From NCBI GenBank assembly GCA_905116865.2, contig CAJHNH020002001.1, forward strand, positions 1 through 64,000: DNA of 64,000 bases. The letters run 5' to 3'. The position numbers were made by a program, and so were the translations under genes. This DNA is from Candidula unifasciata. Lineage: Eukaryota > Mollusca > Gastropoda > Stylommatophora > Geomitridae. Below are positions 63,750 to 64,000 of this stretch, piece by piece; the stretch's first letter is position 1, and every line of letters begins with the position of its first letter. Under the pieces are notes generated by a model. The model did no database searches. It was not told the DNA's origin and saw only the letters and a list, made by a program, of their open reading frames with translations.

Positions 63750-63779
63750 GGGGGGGGGGGGGGGGGGGGGGAGGGGGGG
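63750..63779 (+). repeat. G-run near window end
   Basis: About 30 bases, almost all G with one A. Similar G-runs occur at about 4827-4842, 17611-17630, 25521-25531, 32066-32075, 45026-45050 and 56970-56985. They could form quadruplexes and are prone to assembly error. Confidence 0.85.
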
Positions 63780-64000
63780 ATATAAAAATGTGTCAGAAAA
63801 AAAAGTTCTGATGATCATTATCATGTGACATCTGTTTTGTCTTCACCTCCCTTTTTTTAATTATTAATATATAATTAGTTTAGAAAAGAACTTTAAAATT
63901 TTTTTCTTTAGTGACATTTTATTTTGTCAGCTGCAGTGTAAAGGTTATCACATTGACGTAATTTATATATGTATTGTAATCTCTTGAAAGGGGCTAGTTT

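Larger units (their letters stand above)
58773..64000 (+). other. USP intron 1 (to window end)
   Basis: After the donor at 58773 no further USP exon was recognised. The interval holds a 29-bp minisatellite, a SINE1, a 27-bp minisatellite and LINE scraps. If the next exon is further on, this intron exceeds 5 kb. Confidence 0.6.

Overview
This is a window of animal nuclear genome. Evidence: protein-coding genes split by GT-AG introns, a metazoan tRNA-Gly(CCC), abundant tRNA-headed SINEs, LINE relics, hAT and pogo/Tigger-type DNA transposon relics, and long minisatellites. The repeat style and intron sizes would suit a mollusc or another lophotrochozoan, but nothing in the sequence proves a taxon.

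Three host protein genes could be assembled. (1) A protein phosphatase 1 catalytic subunit gene on the + strand, positions 8738-26953. It has ten coding exons, all with GT-AG junctions and consistent phases, giving 313 residues with every metal-binding and catalytic motif. A 3'UTR runs to an AATAAA at about 28592. (2) An O6-methylguanine-DNA methyltransferase (MGMT/OGT) gene on the - strand, 49258 down to 41470. It has three coding exons with the PCHRV active site in the last. (3) The first coding exon of a ubiquitin-specific protease of the USP31/USP43 type on the + strand, 57840-58772; the rest of that gene lies beyond the window. One tRNA-Gly(CCC) gene is at 3177-3247, with an inverted, internally deleted copy about 70 bp away.

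Layout: 1-2.1 kb nothing recognised; 2.1-2.8 kb LINE relic; 3.2 kb tRNA; 3.5-8.7 kb SINEs, MITEs and LINE relics; 8.7-28.6 kb PP1 gene with many SINEs in its introns; 28.7-32 kb LINE relics; 32.4-37.6 kb three unrelated long minisatellites in succession; 38-43 kb LINE relics and the MGMT last exon; 43.4-44.2 kb a minisatellite in an MGMT intron; 45-48 kb a mosaic LINE; 49.1-49.3 kb MGMT first coding exon; 52.36-56.27 kb a 3.9-kb hAT-like element with an exact 8-bp target-site duplication, stuffed with retroelement fragments; 57.8 kb USP exon; 59-60.9 kb and 62-62.3 kb two more minisatellites inside the USP intron.

The host genes are unrelated in function (phosphatase, DNA repair, deubiquitinase) and show no sign of working together. 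No new multi-gene system was found. The more unusual observations concern how mobile elements shaped the genes: a SINE with a 13-bp target duplication sits 21 nt from a PP1 3' splice site and has pushed the best branch-point sequence about 280 nt away; nested insertions carry readable target duplications; a poly(A)-tailed 215-bp retroposon of unknown origin; and a SINE tail amplified as a 115-bp tandem array. Coordinates of repeat ends are by eye and may be off by several bases unless a target duplication fixes them.
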